This document shows, in pieces, positions 49,372 through 57,458 of a stretch of DNA of 64,000 nt. Positions within the stretch are counted from its first letter, which is position 1. Each line of letters opens with the position of its first letter. Below the pieces are notes generated by a model. It ran no database searches. It was not told where the DNA came from and worked only from the letters and a program-made list of their open reading frames with translations. The stretch comes from Streptomyces lincolnensis (GTDB taxonomy: Bacteria > Actinomycetota > Actinomycetes > Streptomycetales > Streptomycetaceae). Location: positions 3,596,001-3,660,000 of the forward strand of contig NZ_CP016438.1 of the NCBI RefSeq assembly GCF_001685355.1. The letters are read 5' to 3'. The translations under genes and the position numbers were made by a program.

Positions 49372-50796
49372 TCACAGCCGCAGCGGCAGCCCGAACGCCG
49401 GGAACAGGTGCGGCTCGAAGGACGTGATCTCGGCGATACGGTCCTCGCCGCCGTCGAAGCGCAGGACGTCCAGGACCTGGGCGCGGTGGACGCTCGTACC
49501 GGGCCTGCGGATGTAGTGGCCGACCGCCAACTGTCCGTTGGCGCGGGCGGGCAGGCTGCGCCAGTGTCCGAGGAACATCGGGGAGGCCGGGTCGAGGCTG
49601 ACCCGGACGAAGTCCACGAGCGCGTCCCGGCCGACGAACCAGAACGGGTTCGGCGGCATGGTCAGGACCACGTCCTCGGTCAGCAGCGCGGCCATCGCGT
49701 CGAAGTCGAGGCGTCCGACGGCGGCCATGTACCGCTCCAGCACGGCCCGTTGGCCCTCCGTGGGCTCGCTCGCCCGCCAGTCGGCACGCTCCCGGGGCAG
49801 ATGGTCGCGCAGGACGGGCCGGGCCCGCTGGAGGGCGCTGTTGACCGAGGCCACGCTCGTCCCCAGGGCCTCGGCCGTCTCGGCGGCGGTCAGCCCCAGC
49901 ACGTCCCGCAGGATCAGCACGGCACGCCGGCGGGGCGGCAGGTGCTGGATCGCGGCGAGGAAGACCAGCTCCAGCGTCTCCCGGGACAGGGCCGCGGCCT
50001 CCGGCTGCCCGGGGGCCTCGACGACGGGCAGCTCGTCGTCGGGATAGGGCTGCAACCAGGTGATACGGGCGGGCGGTTCGCCCTCGCCGTGGTTCGTCCC
50101 GGGGACCGGCTCGTACCGCTGCGGCCTGCGCGTGGTCCTGCGCTGGAAGTCCAGACAGGCGTTGGTGGCGATCCGGTACAGCCAGGTCCGCGCCTTCGCC
50201 CGCCCCTGGAACCCCTCCCGCGCCCGCCAGGCCCGCAGGAACGTCTCCTGCACCAGGTCCTCGGCCTCGTCGTACGACCCGGTCATGCGGTAGCAGTGCA
50301 CCTGGATCTCACGACGGTGCTGTTCCGTGAGGGCGGCGAAGTCCGTCTCGGTGAGTTCCGTAACGGCGGCCGGGACTTCCGTCACGGAGGCCGGTTCTTC
50401 CGTGCCGGAGGCGGGCGTATCCGTAACGGAGGCGGGCGTATCCGTAACGGAGGCGGGCGTATCCGTAACGCGAGCGGCTGTTACGGAACGAGCCGGCGCT
50501 GTGGAATCCTCCGCGGTGGCCCGTGCCGTCCGGGCGACGCGTTGGAGCCGTGCGACCGAGGCCGACAGCTCGGTCACCGTGTCGTAGAGGGCGGCGGGGG
50601 GCCGGGGCGCCAGCCGCCCCGCCTGTCTGCCGATGTCCTCGATCAGCTCCTGCACCCCACCGCCGCCGACCGGTCCCTGCCGTCCGCGGTACGCCTTCTG
50701 CCGGCAGGCGGCCGAGCAGTACACGGAGCTACGGCCGGTACGGCCGGCCCGCGCGGCCAGGGGGCTTTCGCACACCGGACAGCTGACTGCGCCCAC
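49372..50796 (-). CDS. ECF sigma factor with N-terminal zinc finger and C-terminal SnoaL-like domain (TIGR02960 type)
   Basis: 474-residue protein in three parts. Residues 1-45 hold a zinc-finger module, CPVC plus YCSAACRQKAYRGR, usually a free-standing small protein. A linker with three exact VTDTPAS repeats leads to ECF regions 2 (HCYRMTGSYDEAEDLVQETF) and 4 (LTAAETAEALGTSVASVNSAL). The C terminus, about residues 350-474, is a SnoaL-like domain beginning LERYMAAVGRLDFDAMAALL; in this class it replaces a separate anti-sigma factor. GTG 50796 is five bases after GGAGG and is chosen over GTG 50820. Likely co-transcribed with the DMT exporter upstream. Confidence 0.85.
   Translation of the reverse strand: MGAVSCPVCESPLAARAGRTGRSSVYCSAACRQKAYRGRQGPVGGGGVQELIEDIGRQAGRLAPRPPAALYDTVTELSASVARLQRVARTARATAEDSTAPARSVTAARVTDTPASVTDTPASVTDTPASGTEEPASVTEVPAAVTELTETDFAALTEQHRREIQVHCYRMTGSYDEAEDLVQETFLRAWRAREGFQGRAKARTWLYRIATNACLDFQRRTTRRPQRYEPVPGTNHGEGEPPARITWLQPYPDDELPVVEAPGQPEAAALSRETLELVFLAAIQHLPPRRRAVLILRDVLGLTAAETAEALGTSVASVNSALQRARPVLRDHLPRERADWRASEPTEGQRAVLERYMAAVGRLDFDAMAALLTEDVVLTMPPNPFWFVGRDALVDFVRVSLDPASPMFLGHWRSLPARANGQLAVGHYIRRPGTSVHRAQVLDVLRFDGGEDRIAEITSFEPHLFPAFGLPLRL
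50407..50469. repeat. Three exact 21-bp tandem repeats in the sigma factor linker
   Basis: The 21-base unit beginning GGAGGCGGGCGTATCC occurs at 50407-50427, 50428-50448 and 50449-50469, with degenerate copies to the left from about 50360. It encodes VTDTPAS on the minus strand; copy change keeps the frame. Confidence 0.95.
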
Positions 50797-50863
50797 GAGC
50801 ACCTCCGGGAGTTGCGTCACACGGGGACGGGGTGACGCTACCTTTCGGCGGGGCGAGGAGCCC

Positions 50864-51805
50864 CTACCGTCGCAGCACCGGAACCTTCGGGCCCGCCGGA
50901 TCCTTGTCGAGCCGCGGGTTCGGGTGCCCTGACGGGTGTGCCTGTGGGGCGGATGCGCGTACCCCCAACTGTCCGGCCACCGTCGCCCCGAACGCCAGCG
51001 CCATGCCCGCCACCTGGACCGGTGTCAGCGCCTGGCCGAGGGCCGCCCAGCCGACCACCGCGGCGGTCAGCGGGGAGAGCGGGCCGAGGAAGGTGATCTG
51101 GGTGGCGGTGAGGCGGCCGATGCCCTGGAACCAGAGCCAGTACGCGATCGCCGTGTTGGCCAGCGCGAGGTAGAGGTAGCCGCCGATCGCCCGGCCGTCC
51201 AGCGCGGGCGGCGCACCCTCGACCAGGAACGCGAGGGGAGCGATGAGCAGCCCGCCCGCGGTCAGTTGCCAGGCGGTGAGGGCCAGCGGGCCCACGCCCT
51301 CCGGGCGCCCCCAGCGCTTGGTCAGCACGGTGCCCGCGGACATCGAGGCGGTCGAGGCGAGGGCCGCCAGCACACCGACGGGGTCGAGCGCCCCGGCCGC
51401 CTTCAGGACGACCAGGCTCACCCCGAACGCGGCCACGAGCCCGGTCAGCACGCTCCGCGGTGTCGGCCGCTGCCCCAGCAGCAGCGCCGAGAGGCCCACG
51501 ACCAGCAGCGGCCCGACCGACCCGACGACCGCCGCCATCCCGCCCGGCATCCGGTACGCCGACAGGAACAGCAGCGGGAAGAAGGCGCCGATGTTGAGCG
51601 CCCCGAGCACCGCCGCCTTGCCCCACCAGGCGCCCTTCGGCAGCCGCCGGGCCAGGGCCAGCAGGACCAGCCCCGCGGGCAGGGCACGCAGGAGTCCGGT
51701 GAACAGGGGCCGGTCGGCCGGGAGGAACTCGGTGGTGACGGCGTAGGTGGTGCCCCAGGAGACGGGAGCGAGGGCGGTGAGCAGGATGATCGCGGGCCGT
51801 TTCAT
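50864..51805 (-). CDS. EamA/DMT-family exporter
   Basis: 313-residue membrane protein with ten hydrophobic segments in two EamA repeats. The first begins ILLTALAPVSWGTTYAVTTEFL and the second contains LANTAIAYWLWFQGIGRLTATQITFLGPLSPL, typical of the RhaT/YdcZ-like DMT exporters. The C-terminal 30 residues are hydrophilic. GAGAGGTGC lies before ATG 51805, and this segment is part of a 15-bp direct repeat. It is divergent from a MarR gene with a palindrome between, so it is probably the MarR target. Substrate unknown. Confidence 0.9.
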   Translation of the reverse strand: MKRPAIILLTALAPVSWGTTYAVTTEFLPADRPLFTGLLRALPAGLVLLALARRLPKGAWWGKAAVLGALNIGAFFPLLFLSAYRMPGGMAAVVGSVGPLLVVGLSALLLGQRPTPRSVLTGLVAAFGVSLVVLKAAGALDPVGVLAALASTASMSAGTVLTKRWGRPEGVGPLALTAWQLTAGGLLIAPLAFLVEGAPPALDGRAIGGYLYLALANTAIAYWLWFQGIGRLTATQITFLGPLSPLTAAVVGWAALGQALTPVQVAGMALAFGATVAGQLGVRASAPQAHPSGHPNPRLDKDPAGPKVPVLRR

Positions 51806-51810
51806 GACCG

Positions 51811-51840
51811 GCACCTCTCGGTGAAGCACCTCTCGGTGAA
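51811..51840 (-). repeat. 15-bp direct repeat duplicating the exporter ribosome-binding site
   Basis: GCACCTCTCGGTGAA occurs at 51811-51825 and 51826-51840. On the minus strand each copy gives GAGAGGTGC, so the ribosome-binding site upstream of the exporter is present twice, at about 6 and 21 bases from the ATG. Confidence 0.85.
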
Positions 51841-51858
51841 GTAGCTTGGCAATAATTA

Positions 51859-51872
51859 GCTTAGCGCTAAGC
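51859..51872. promoter_or_regulatory. Palindromic operator, probable MarR site
   Basis: GCTTAGCGCTAAGC is a perfect 14-bp palindrome in the 135-bp region between the divergent exporter and MarR genes, in an AT-rich pocket. Position and symmetry fit a MarR dimer that controls both genes. Confidence 0.65.
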
Positions 51873-51940
51873 CACTTACAGTCAAGCCACTCTCTCATCA
51901 CTTTCTTGCAGGCGTCCGGAACCGGGCGGATACTCGGCGC

Positions 51941-52441
51941 ATGAGTGCGCAGCGCAAGGACGAGGTCGACGCGATCATCGAGCAGTGGGCGGCCGTGCGG
52001 CCGGACCTGGACACCGCCGCGATGGAGGTCTTCGGCCGGATCTACCGGCTCTCCCGCGCGATGAGCGACCGCACCGAGAAGGTCTACGCGCCCCTCGGGC
52101 TCTCCCGCGGCGAGTTCGACGTACTGGCCACCCTGCGCCGGTCCGGCGAGCCCTACGCCCTCTCGCCCCGCCAGCTGTCGGCGTCGCTGATGCTCACCAC
52201 CGGCGGGATGACCGGCCGCCTCGACAAACTGGAGCGGGCCGAACTGCTGCGCCGCTCCCCCGACCCGCACGACCGCCGGGGCCTCCAGGTGACGCTGACC
52301 GGGAAGGGGCTGGAGCTGGTCGACCGCGCGGTGGGCGCGGGCCTCGCCGCCCAGACGGAGGCCCTGTCCGCCCTGAACGCCGAACAGGCCGACCAACTGG
52401 CCGACCTGCTACGGGAGTTGCTGGCCTCGACGCAGAGGTGA
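51941..52441 (+). CDS. MarR-family transcriptional regulator
   Basis: 166-residue winged-helix regulator. The N-terminal dimerisation helices are followed by GLSRGEFDVLATLRRSGEPYALSPRQLSASLMLTTGGMTGRLDKLE (recognition helix near residues 78-92) and the wing motif DPHDRRGLQVTLT. Length is normal. It is divergent from the EamA exporter, with a palindromic site between them, and is likely autoregulated. The inducing ligand is unknown. It converges on the FAD monooxygenase gene. Confidence 0.92.
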   Translation: MSAQRKDEVDAIIEQWAAVRPDLDTAAMEVFGRIYRLSRAMSDRTEKVYAPLGLSRGEFDVLATLRRSGEPYALSPRQLSASLMLTTGGMTGRLDKLERAELLRRSPDPHDRRGLQVTLTGKGLELVDRAVGAGLAAQTEALSALNAEQADQLADLLRELLASTQR

Positions 52442-52462
52442 CCCCGGCGCCGGGACCGGTCG

Positions 52463-53914
52463 TCACCCGACGTGCGCGGCGAGCGCCGCCTCGATCGCGG
52501 CCGGTCCGGCGGTGTCGTCCGCCCAGGCCACGTATCCGTCGGGGCGCACCAGGACGGTCGTACGGCGGTCGCTCGCCCAGCGCTCCACGGTGAGGCGGCC
52601 CTCGCGGGCGGCCCGGCCCTCGTACGGCTCCGGGGTGATCAGGACGAACCGTCCGCCGCGCAGGGCCTCGTAGAGACGGCCGCCGCCGGCGAGAGCGGCG
52701 TCCGGGACGCGGGTGCCGGCCAGGCGGTGGGAGCCGCGCGGGGCCGGGTAGCGGTAGCCGATGCCGGAGATCTGGGCGAGGATCCTGCGCCGGGCGGGGC
52801 CGGCCAGGTTGACGAACGCGGTGACGAGGGCGCGTGCGGTGCGCGGCACCGGGCTCTGCGCCCGCGCCAGCCTGACCAGACCGCCACTGCTGCGCAGCAC
52901 CGCCTTGCCGACCGGGTGGCGCTCGGCCTCGTAGGTGTCCAGAAGGCTCTCGGGCGCCCGTCCCTGGACGGCCGCGGCGAGCTTCCAGCCGAGGTTGGCC
53001 GCGTCCTGGAGCCCGGTGTTCATGCCCTGGCCGCCCGCCGGGGAGTGGATGTGCGCGGCGTCACCGGCGAGGAAGACCCGGCCGACCCGGTACCGCGGCG
53101 CCTGGCGCTCGTCGCTGTGGAAGCGGGAGAGCCAGCGGGCGTCGTGCATGCCGTAGTCGGTGCCGAGGGCCCGGCGGGTGACGTCCTTGACCTCGTCGAG
53201 GTCGAGCGGCGCGTCGTCGGCCACCTCGTGGCGCCGGTTCCAGCCCATGACCCGGTACCAGCCGTCACCGAAGGAGGCGATCATCGCGAAGGAGTCTCCC
53301 GCGCCGTTGACCGTGAGCACGCCCTCGGGCTTCTGCGCCAGCCGGACGTCCGCCAGGAACAGCGACTTGATGACGGAGACCCCCGGAAAGGGCAGTCCGA
53401 TCGCCTGGCGTACGGCGCTTTGATGGCCGTCCGCGCCCACGACGTAGGCCGCGCGCCGGGTGGTGACCGTGCCGTCCGCGCCGCGCACCTCCAGGTCGAC
53501 GCCGTCGTCGTCCTGACGCAGCCCGACGACCTCGCTCTCGTGGGCGAACTCGACGCCCGCCTCGCGCGCCCACCGCTCCAGCAGCCGCTCGACCTCGTAC
53601 TGCGGGGTGATGAGCAGGAAGGGGAAGCGGGACGGCAGCGTGCCCAGGTCGAGGGAGAGGCGCCGGAAGAGCCGCAGGCCGGTGATGGTGTCGCCGGTGG
53701 CCAGCAGCGGGTCGGCGAGGCCGCGGGCGTCCAGCTGCTCCAGGGTGCGGGCGTGGACACCGAAGGCACGGGAGAGGTTGCTGATCTTGTGGGGGCGCCT
53801 CTCGACGACGGTGACGGGGACACCGGCGGTGGCGAGGTCACCGGCCAGCAGCAGGCCGGTGGGGCCGGAACCGACGACGATCACGGACGTGGGGTCGGGG
53901 CGGGTGCCGTTCAT
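52463..53914 (-). CDS. FAD-dependent monooxygenase (PheA/TfdB-like, class A hydroxylase)
   Basis: 483-residue flavoprotein hydroxylase. The dinucleotide-binding motif VIVVGSGPTGLLLAGDLATAG lies near residues 11-31, the DG motif YVVGADGHQSAVR near 155-167, and the GD motif RVFLAGDAAHIHSPAGGQGMN near 275-295, as in the PF01494 family. The C-terminal 100 residues resemble the thioredoxin-like end of aromatic hydroxylases. AGGAGG precedes ATG 53914. It is divergent from a TetR gene with an operator array between them, a frequent layout for xenobiotic or antibiotic (rifampicin- or tetracycline-type) inactivation. Substrate not determined. Confidence 0.9.
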   Translation of the reverse strand: MNGTRPDPTSVIVVGSGPTGLLLAGDLATAGVPVTVVERRPHKISNLSRAFGVHARTLEQLDARGLADPLLATGDTITGLRLFRRLSLDLGTLPSRFPFLLITPQYEVERLLERWAREAGVEFAHESEVVGLRQDDDGVDLEVRGADGTVTTRRAAYVVGADGHQSAVRQAIGLPFPGVSVIKSLFLADVRLAQKPEGVLTVNGAGDSFAMIASFGDGWYRVMGWNRRHEVADDAPLDLDEVKDVTRRALGTDYGMHDARWLSRFHSDERQAPRYRVGRVFLAGDAAHIHSPAGGQGMNTGLQDAANLGWKLAAAVQGRAPESLLDTYEAERHPVGKAVLRSSGGLVRLARAQSPVPRTARALVTAFVNLAGPARRRILAQISGIGYRYPAPRGSHRLAGTRVPDAALAGGGRLYEALRGGRFVLITPEPYEGRAAREGRLTVERWASDRRTTVLVRPDGYVAWADDTAGPAAIEAALAAHVG

Positions 53915-53928
53915 GGTGGCCTCCTGAT

Positions 53929-54055
53929 GCCAACGACTGCTTGCCAACGGTTGTTGGCCAACGTCTGTTGATGAAACTAGGGGCGCCGCGGGTCGGAGTC
54001 AACACCCGTTGGCAAACATATGTTGGCAAACACTTGTTGGCGAACACTTGTTGAC
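53929..54055. promoter_or_regulatory. Two inverted arrays of 14-bp operator repeats (probable TetR sites)
   Basis: The left array has three 14-bp units starting GCCAACG (53929-53942, 53943-53956, 53957-53970). The right array has three 14-bp units in the opposite orientation starting GTTGGC (54008-54021, 54022-54035, 54036-54049), then GTTGAC; another GTTGGC abuts the TetR ATG (54064-54069). Units hold palindromic cores, e.g. GCCAACGGTTGTTGGC (53943-53958) and AACATATGTT (54015-54024). A 37-bp spacer separates the arrays. Likely cooperative binding of the TetR protein controlling both divergent genes. Confidence 0.8.
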
Positions 54056-54069
54056 CTACGCTCGTTGGC

Positions 54070-54666
54070 ATGAACGGCCGTGACAGCAGCAGCCCCCCGT
54101 CCGGTTCCGGCGCGCGACGCCGCTCCGACGACACCCGTGACGCGATCCTCACCGCGGCCCGCGAGCGGTTCGCCGCTGAGGGATACGAGCGGGCCACCAT
54201 CCGCGCGATCGCCAAGGACGCGGCCATCGACCCGTCGATGGTGATGCGCTACTACGGCAGCAAGGAGGGCCTGTTCGCGGCCGCCGTCGCCGTCGATCTG
54301 AGGATGCCGGACCTGGGTCCCCTGTCCCGGCAGGACGTGGGCCGGGTGCTGGTGACGCACTTCCTCGGCATGTGGGAGGAGAACGAGGTGCTGACCGCCC
54401 TGCTGCGGGTCGGTGCGACCCATCACGCGGGGGCGGAGCGGATGCAGGGCATCTTCCGGGACCAGGTGATGCCGCTCGCCCGGCAGGTGTGCCCGGATCC
54501 CGAGCAGGTGCCGGCGCGGGCGGCGCTCACGGCGACCCAGTTGCTCGGGCTCGCGTTGACCCGGTACGTGCTGCGGCTCCCGCCGGTCGTGGCGCTGGCC
54601 CGGGAGGAGGTCGTGGCGTGGCTGGCGCCCACGGTGCAGCGGTATCTGACCGCGCCGAGTCCCTGA
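54070..54666 (+). CDS. TetR-family transcriptional regulator
   Basis: 198-residue regulator. The helix-turn-helix lies at residues 21-67: TRDAILTAARERFAAEGYERATIRAIAKDAAIDPSMVMRYYGSKEGLF. The C-terminal ligand-binding part resembles the TetR_C_33-like group common in actinobacteria. There is no ribosome-binding site before the ATG and a GTTGGC operator half-site touches it, so translation may be leaderless or nearly so. It is divergent from the FAD monooxygenase and is probably autoregulated through the arrays between them. Confidence 0.93.
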   Translation: MNGRDSSSPPSGSGARRRSDDTRDAILTAARERFAAEGYERATIRAIAKDAAIDPSMVMRYYGSKEGLFAAAVAVDLRMPDLGPLSRQDVGRVLVTHFLGMWEENEVLTALLRVGATHHAGAERMQGIFRDQVMPLARQVCPDPEQVPARAALTATQLLGLALTRYVLRLPPVVALAREEVVAWLAPTVQRYLTAPSP

Positions 54667-54914
54667 GCGATGTCGGCGGGGGCCTGCGCGGCGTCCGGGG
54701 CTCGCTCCCGGACGCGTCGAGGGCGCCGGCCTCACGGCACGTACGCCTGATGCGGGTACGTGCGGCGGGGCCGGCGCCCTCGGTGGAGAGTGCGTGCCGG
54801 ACCAGTCGTGCTTGTCGGACCGGCAGGCCGTCAGACCCTCGGGCCGTCCCACAGGACGTCAGACCGTCGGGATGTCAGAGCCTCAGGCCGTCAGGCCGTC
54901 ATGTCTTCGGACCG
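54667..54914. other. Intergenic region with degenerate short repeats
   Basis: From about 54820 to 54922 the sequence is built of loose 9-12-base variants of CCGTCAG, CCGTCGG and CTCAGG (for example GACCGTC, GGCCGTCAGGCCGTCA). It lies between the convergent TetR gene and a small membrane protein gene. No gene or clean hairpin is seen. Confidence 0.5.
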
Positions 54915-55202
54915 TCAGGCCTTCGCGTCGGCCTTGGCCTTCGGCTTCGCCTTCGTGCCGGGGATGTTGACCCGGTGGGAGGGGTGCGACTTGTCCAGGA
55001 CCATCACCAGGCCGGCGATGACCGCGAACAGGGCGAGCGGGGCAACGACGAAGAGGCCCAGCGTCTCGATCACGCTCAGGCCCTTGCCGGGGTCGTCGCC
55101 GTCGTCGCGGGTGAGCGCGAGCGCGGGGGACGACATGAGCAGCATCATCAGCGTCGTACCGGCTGCCAGAGTGCCGGCGCGCAGGGCGTTCTTCTTGTCC
55201 AC
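54915..55202 (-). CDS. Small exported membrane protein, function unknown
   Basis: 95-residue protein. It has a signal-like N terminus (RAGTLAAGTTLMMLLMSSPALA, residues 8-29), a short acidic stretch DDGDDPGKG, a strong membrane segment (about residues 44-68) and a basic tail rich in Lys-Ala with KAKPKAKADAKA at the end. The start is GTG 55202 without a clear ribosome-binding site. It stands alone, 103 bases from malQ upstream. I do not recognise the family, though such proteins are common in Streptomyces. Confidence 0.7.
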   Translation of the reverse strand: MDKKNALRAGTLAAGTTLMMLLMSSPALALTRDDGDDPGKGLSVIETLGLFVVAPLALFAVIAGLVMVLDKSHPSHRVNIPGTKAKPKAKADAKA

Positions 55203-55304
55203 GGTGCCAAAAGTACCGAACGCCGGGAAGGGGTGCGCGCTCGGGGTGCCGTATGAGGCCTCCCCGGCCCGCGGACACCCCGGCGTCGGGACTACCCCCG
55301 CCCG

Positions 55305-57410
55305 CTACCCCCGTCCACTACCCCCGTCCACCCTCCCCCGCAGCACCTCCACCAACGCGTGCAGCCGCGCGGACCCCGCCAGTTCCTCCAGCGTCACCGG
55401 GCGGCCCTCCGTGTCGGCGATGGGCAGGCGCCAGTTCGGGTACTGGTCCCAGGTGCCGGGGAGGTTCTGCGGGCGGCGGTCGCCGAGGGTGTCGGGGAGC
55501 CAGAGGCCGACGAGGCGGGCCGGGGTGCGGAGCAGGAAGCGGTGGACGGCCTGGATCTCGGCCTCCTCGGAGGAGGAGTCGATGGCGCCGCTCGTGCCCC
55601 GGAGGAGGCCGAGCCGGGCGAGGAGCTCCAGCCACTCGCCGGTGTCCGCCGACGCCTCGGCCCGTTCCTCGTCGAGCGGGCGGGTCAACAGGCCGAGGCT
55701 GTCGCGGAGTTCGACGTGCTCGCCGGTCAGGCGGGCGGCGGTGGGCGGCAGGTCGTGGGTGGTGGCGGTGGCCAGGCAGTCGGCGCGCCAGCGGTCGGGG
55801 GGCAGGGGGCGGCCGTCGCCGTCCCAGTCCCGCTCGAACCACAGGACGGAGGTGCCGAGCACCCCGCGCTCGCGCAGCGTCTCGCGCACGCCGGGCTCGA
55901 CCGTGCCCAGGTCCTCGCCGATGACGAGCGCGCCGGCCCGGGAGGCCTCCAGGACCAGGACGGCGAGCATGGCCTCGGCGTCGTAGTGGACGTAGGTGCC
56001 CTCGGTGGGCAGGTCGCCCTGAGGGACCCACCAGAGGCGGAACAGGCCCATGACGTGGTCGATGCGCAGCGCGCCCGCGTAGCGGAACAGGGCGCGCAGG
56101 AGCTGCCGGAAGGGGGCGTAGCCGGACTCGGCGAGGCGGTCGGGGCGCCAGGGCGGCAGGCCCCAGTCCTGGCCCCGCGCGTTGAAGGCGTCCGGGGGCG
56201 CGCCCACCGACATGCCCGCCGCGAAGTGGTCCTGCTGGGCCCAGGCGTCGGCGCCGTCGGGGTGGACGCCGACCGCGAGGTCGTGGATGACCCCGACCGG
56301 CATGCCCGCCTCGCGCGCCGCGCGCTGGGCGGCGGTCAGCTGGGCCTCGGTGAGCCAGGCGAGGCGGCAGTGGAAGTCGACGCGGTCCATCGACTCCGAG
56401 CGGGCGCGGGCCGTTTCGGGCGACCGGGGGTCGCGCAGACCGGCCGGCCACCGCCGCCAGTCGGAGCCGTGCAGCTCGGCGAGCGCGCACCAGGTGGCGT
56501 GGTCCTCCAGGGCCTGGCCCTGCTCGGCGAGGTAGTCGACGTAGGCGGCGCGGCGGCCCGGGCCGAGGGGGACCTCGCGGACCAGTTCCAGCGCCTCCCG
56601 CTTGAGCTCCCACACGGCGTCCCGGTCGATCAGCGCACCCTTGTCCAGTACGGACTCCCGCAGCCTGCCGGATCTCTCCAGCAGGGCCCGGACCCGCTCC
56701 CGGTCGCCGACGTGGGCGTACTCGGGGATGTCCTCGATCCGCAGGTGCACGGGGTCGGGGAAGCGGCGCGAGGAGGGGCGGTAGGGGGAGGGGTCGGTGG
56801 GGGCGCCGGGGACGGCCGCGTGCAGCGGGTTGACCTGGACGAAACCGGCGCCGAGGGCGCGGCCGGCCCAGGCGGTCAGCTCGGCGAGGTCACCGAGGTC
56901 GCCCATGCCCCAGGAGCGGTGCGAGAGCAGGGAGTAGAGCTGGACGAGCAGGCCGTAGGAACGGCCGGGGGGTGCGGGCAGCCGGGGCGGGGCGACGATC
57001 AGGTGGGCGTCGGTGGTGCGGCCGTCGGGGGCGGTGGCGGTCAACCGGTGGACGCCGGGCGGGAGTTGGTCCGCGGTGGCACGGGTCTCGCCCTGTTCGG
57101 TCACGATGCGCAGGCGGGTGCCGGCCGGGAGGGCGTCGAGCGCGTCGCACGGACCGCCGCTCCAGCGGACGACCGTCGGCGGCAGCAGCCGCTCGCGCAG
57201 GTCGCGCTCCCGGGCGTCGAGCGCGGCCCGTACCCCCTCGGGGCTGCCGGCGTCGACGCCCATGGCGGCCAGCACCCGGGTGACGGCCCCGGCCGAGGCC
57301 GCGACCGTACGGTCCGGGGAGGGGCTGTAGGCGTTGGCGATGCCGTACAGCCCGGCGAGCCGGGACAGATCCTCGCCGGGGGGCTCGGGCTGCTGCCCGG
57401 GAGCGGTCAT
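55305..57410 (-). CDS. malQ: 4-alpha-glucanotransferase (amylomaltase)
   Basis: 701-residue GH77 disproportionating enzyme transferring alpha-1,4-glucan segments in maltodextrin and glycogen metabolism. The N-terminal 150 residues are the extra domain found in actinobacterial and E. coli-type MalQ. The catalytic barrel begins near GVLVQLYSLLSHRSWGMGDLGDL. Catalytic residues are in ALRIDHVMGLFRLWW (nucleophile Asp, about 448), IGEDLGTVEPGVRE (acid/base Glu, about 500) and TTHDLPP. AAGGCAGG lies before the ATG. A small gene lies 48 bases upstream on the same strand and may be co-transcribed. Confidence 0.95.
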   Translation of the reverse strand: MTAPGQQPEPPGEDLSRLAGLYGIANAYSPSPDRTVAASAGAVTRVLAAMGVDAGSPEGVRAALDARERDLRERLLPPTVVRWSGGPCDALDALPAGTRLRIVTEQGETRATADQLPPGVHRLTATAPDGRTTDAHLIVAPPRLPAPPGRSYGLLVQLYSLLSHRSWGMGDLGDLAELTAWAGRALGAGFVQVNPLHAAVPGAPTDPSPYRPSSRRFPDPVHLRIEDIPEYAHVGDRERVRALLERSGRLRESVLDKGALIDRDAVWELKREALELVREVPLGPGRRAAYVDYLAEQGQALEDHATWCALAELHGSDWRRWPAGLRDPRSPETARARSESMDRVDFHCRLAWLTEAQLTAAQRAAREAGMPVGVIHDLAVGVHPDGADAWAQQDHFAAGMSVGAPPDAFNARGQDWGLPPWRPDRLAESGYAPFRQLLRALFRYAGALRIDHVMGLFRLWWVPQGDLPTEGTYVHYDAEAMLAVLVLEASRAGALVIGEDLGTVEPGVRETLRERGVLGTSVLWFERDWDGDGRPLPPDRWRADCLATATTHDLPPTAARLTGEHVELRDSLGLLTRPLDEERAEASADTGEWLELLARLGLLRGTSGAIDSSSEEAEIQAVHRFLLRTPARLVGLWLPDTLGDRRPQNLPGTWDQYPNWRLPIADTEGRPVTLEELAGSARLHALVEVLRGRVDGGSGRG

Positions 57411-57458
57411 CCGGTGCCTGCCTTTCGAATGAGTCGGCTCGGGCAGTGAAGGCAGCGC

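Noticed and set aside
53929..54055. CRISPR-like repeat array
   Set aside because: Repeat units are directly adjacent with no spacers, are only 14 bp, switch orientation and sit between divergent regulator and target genes; operators explain them better.
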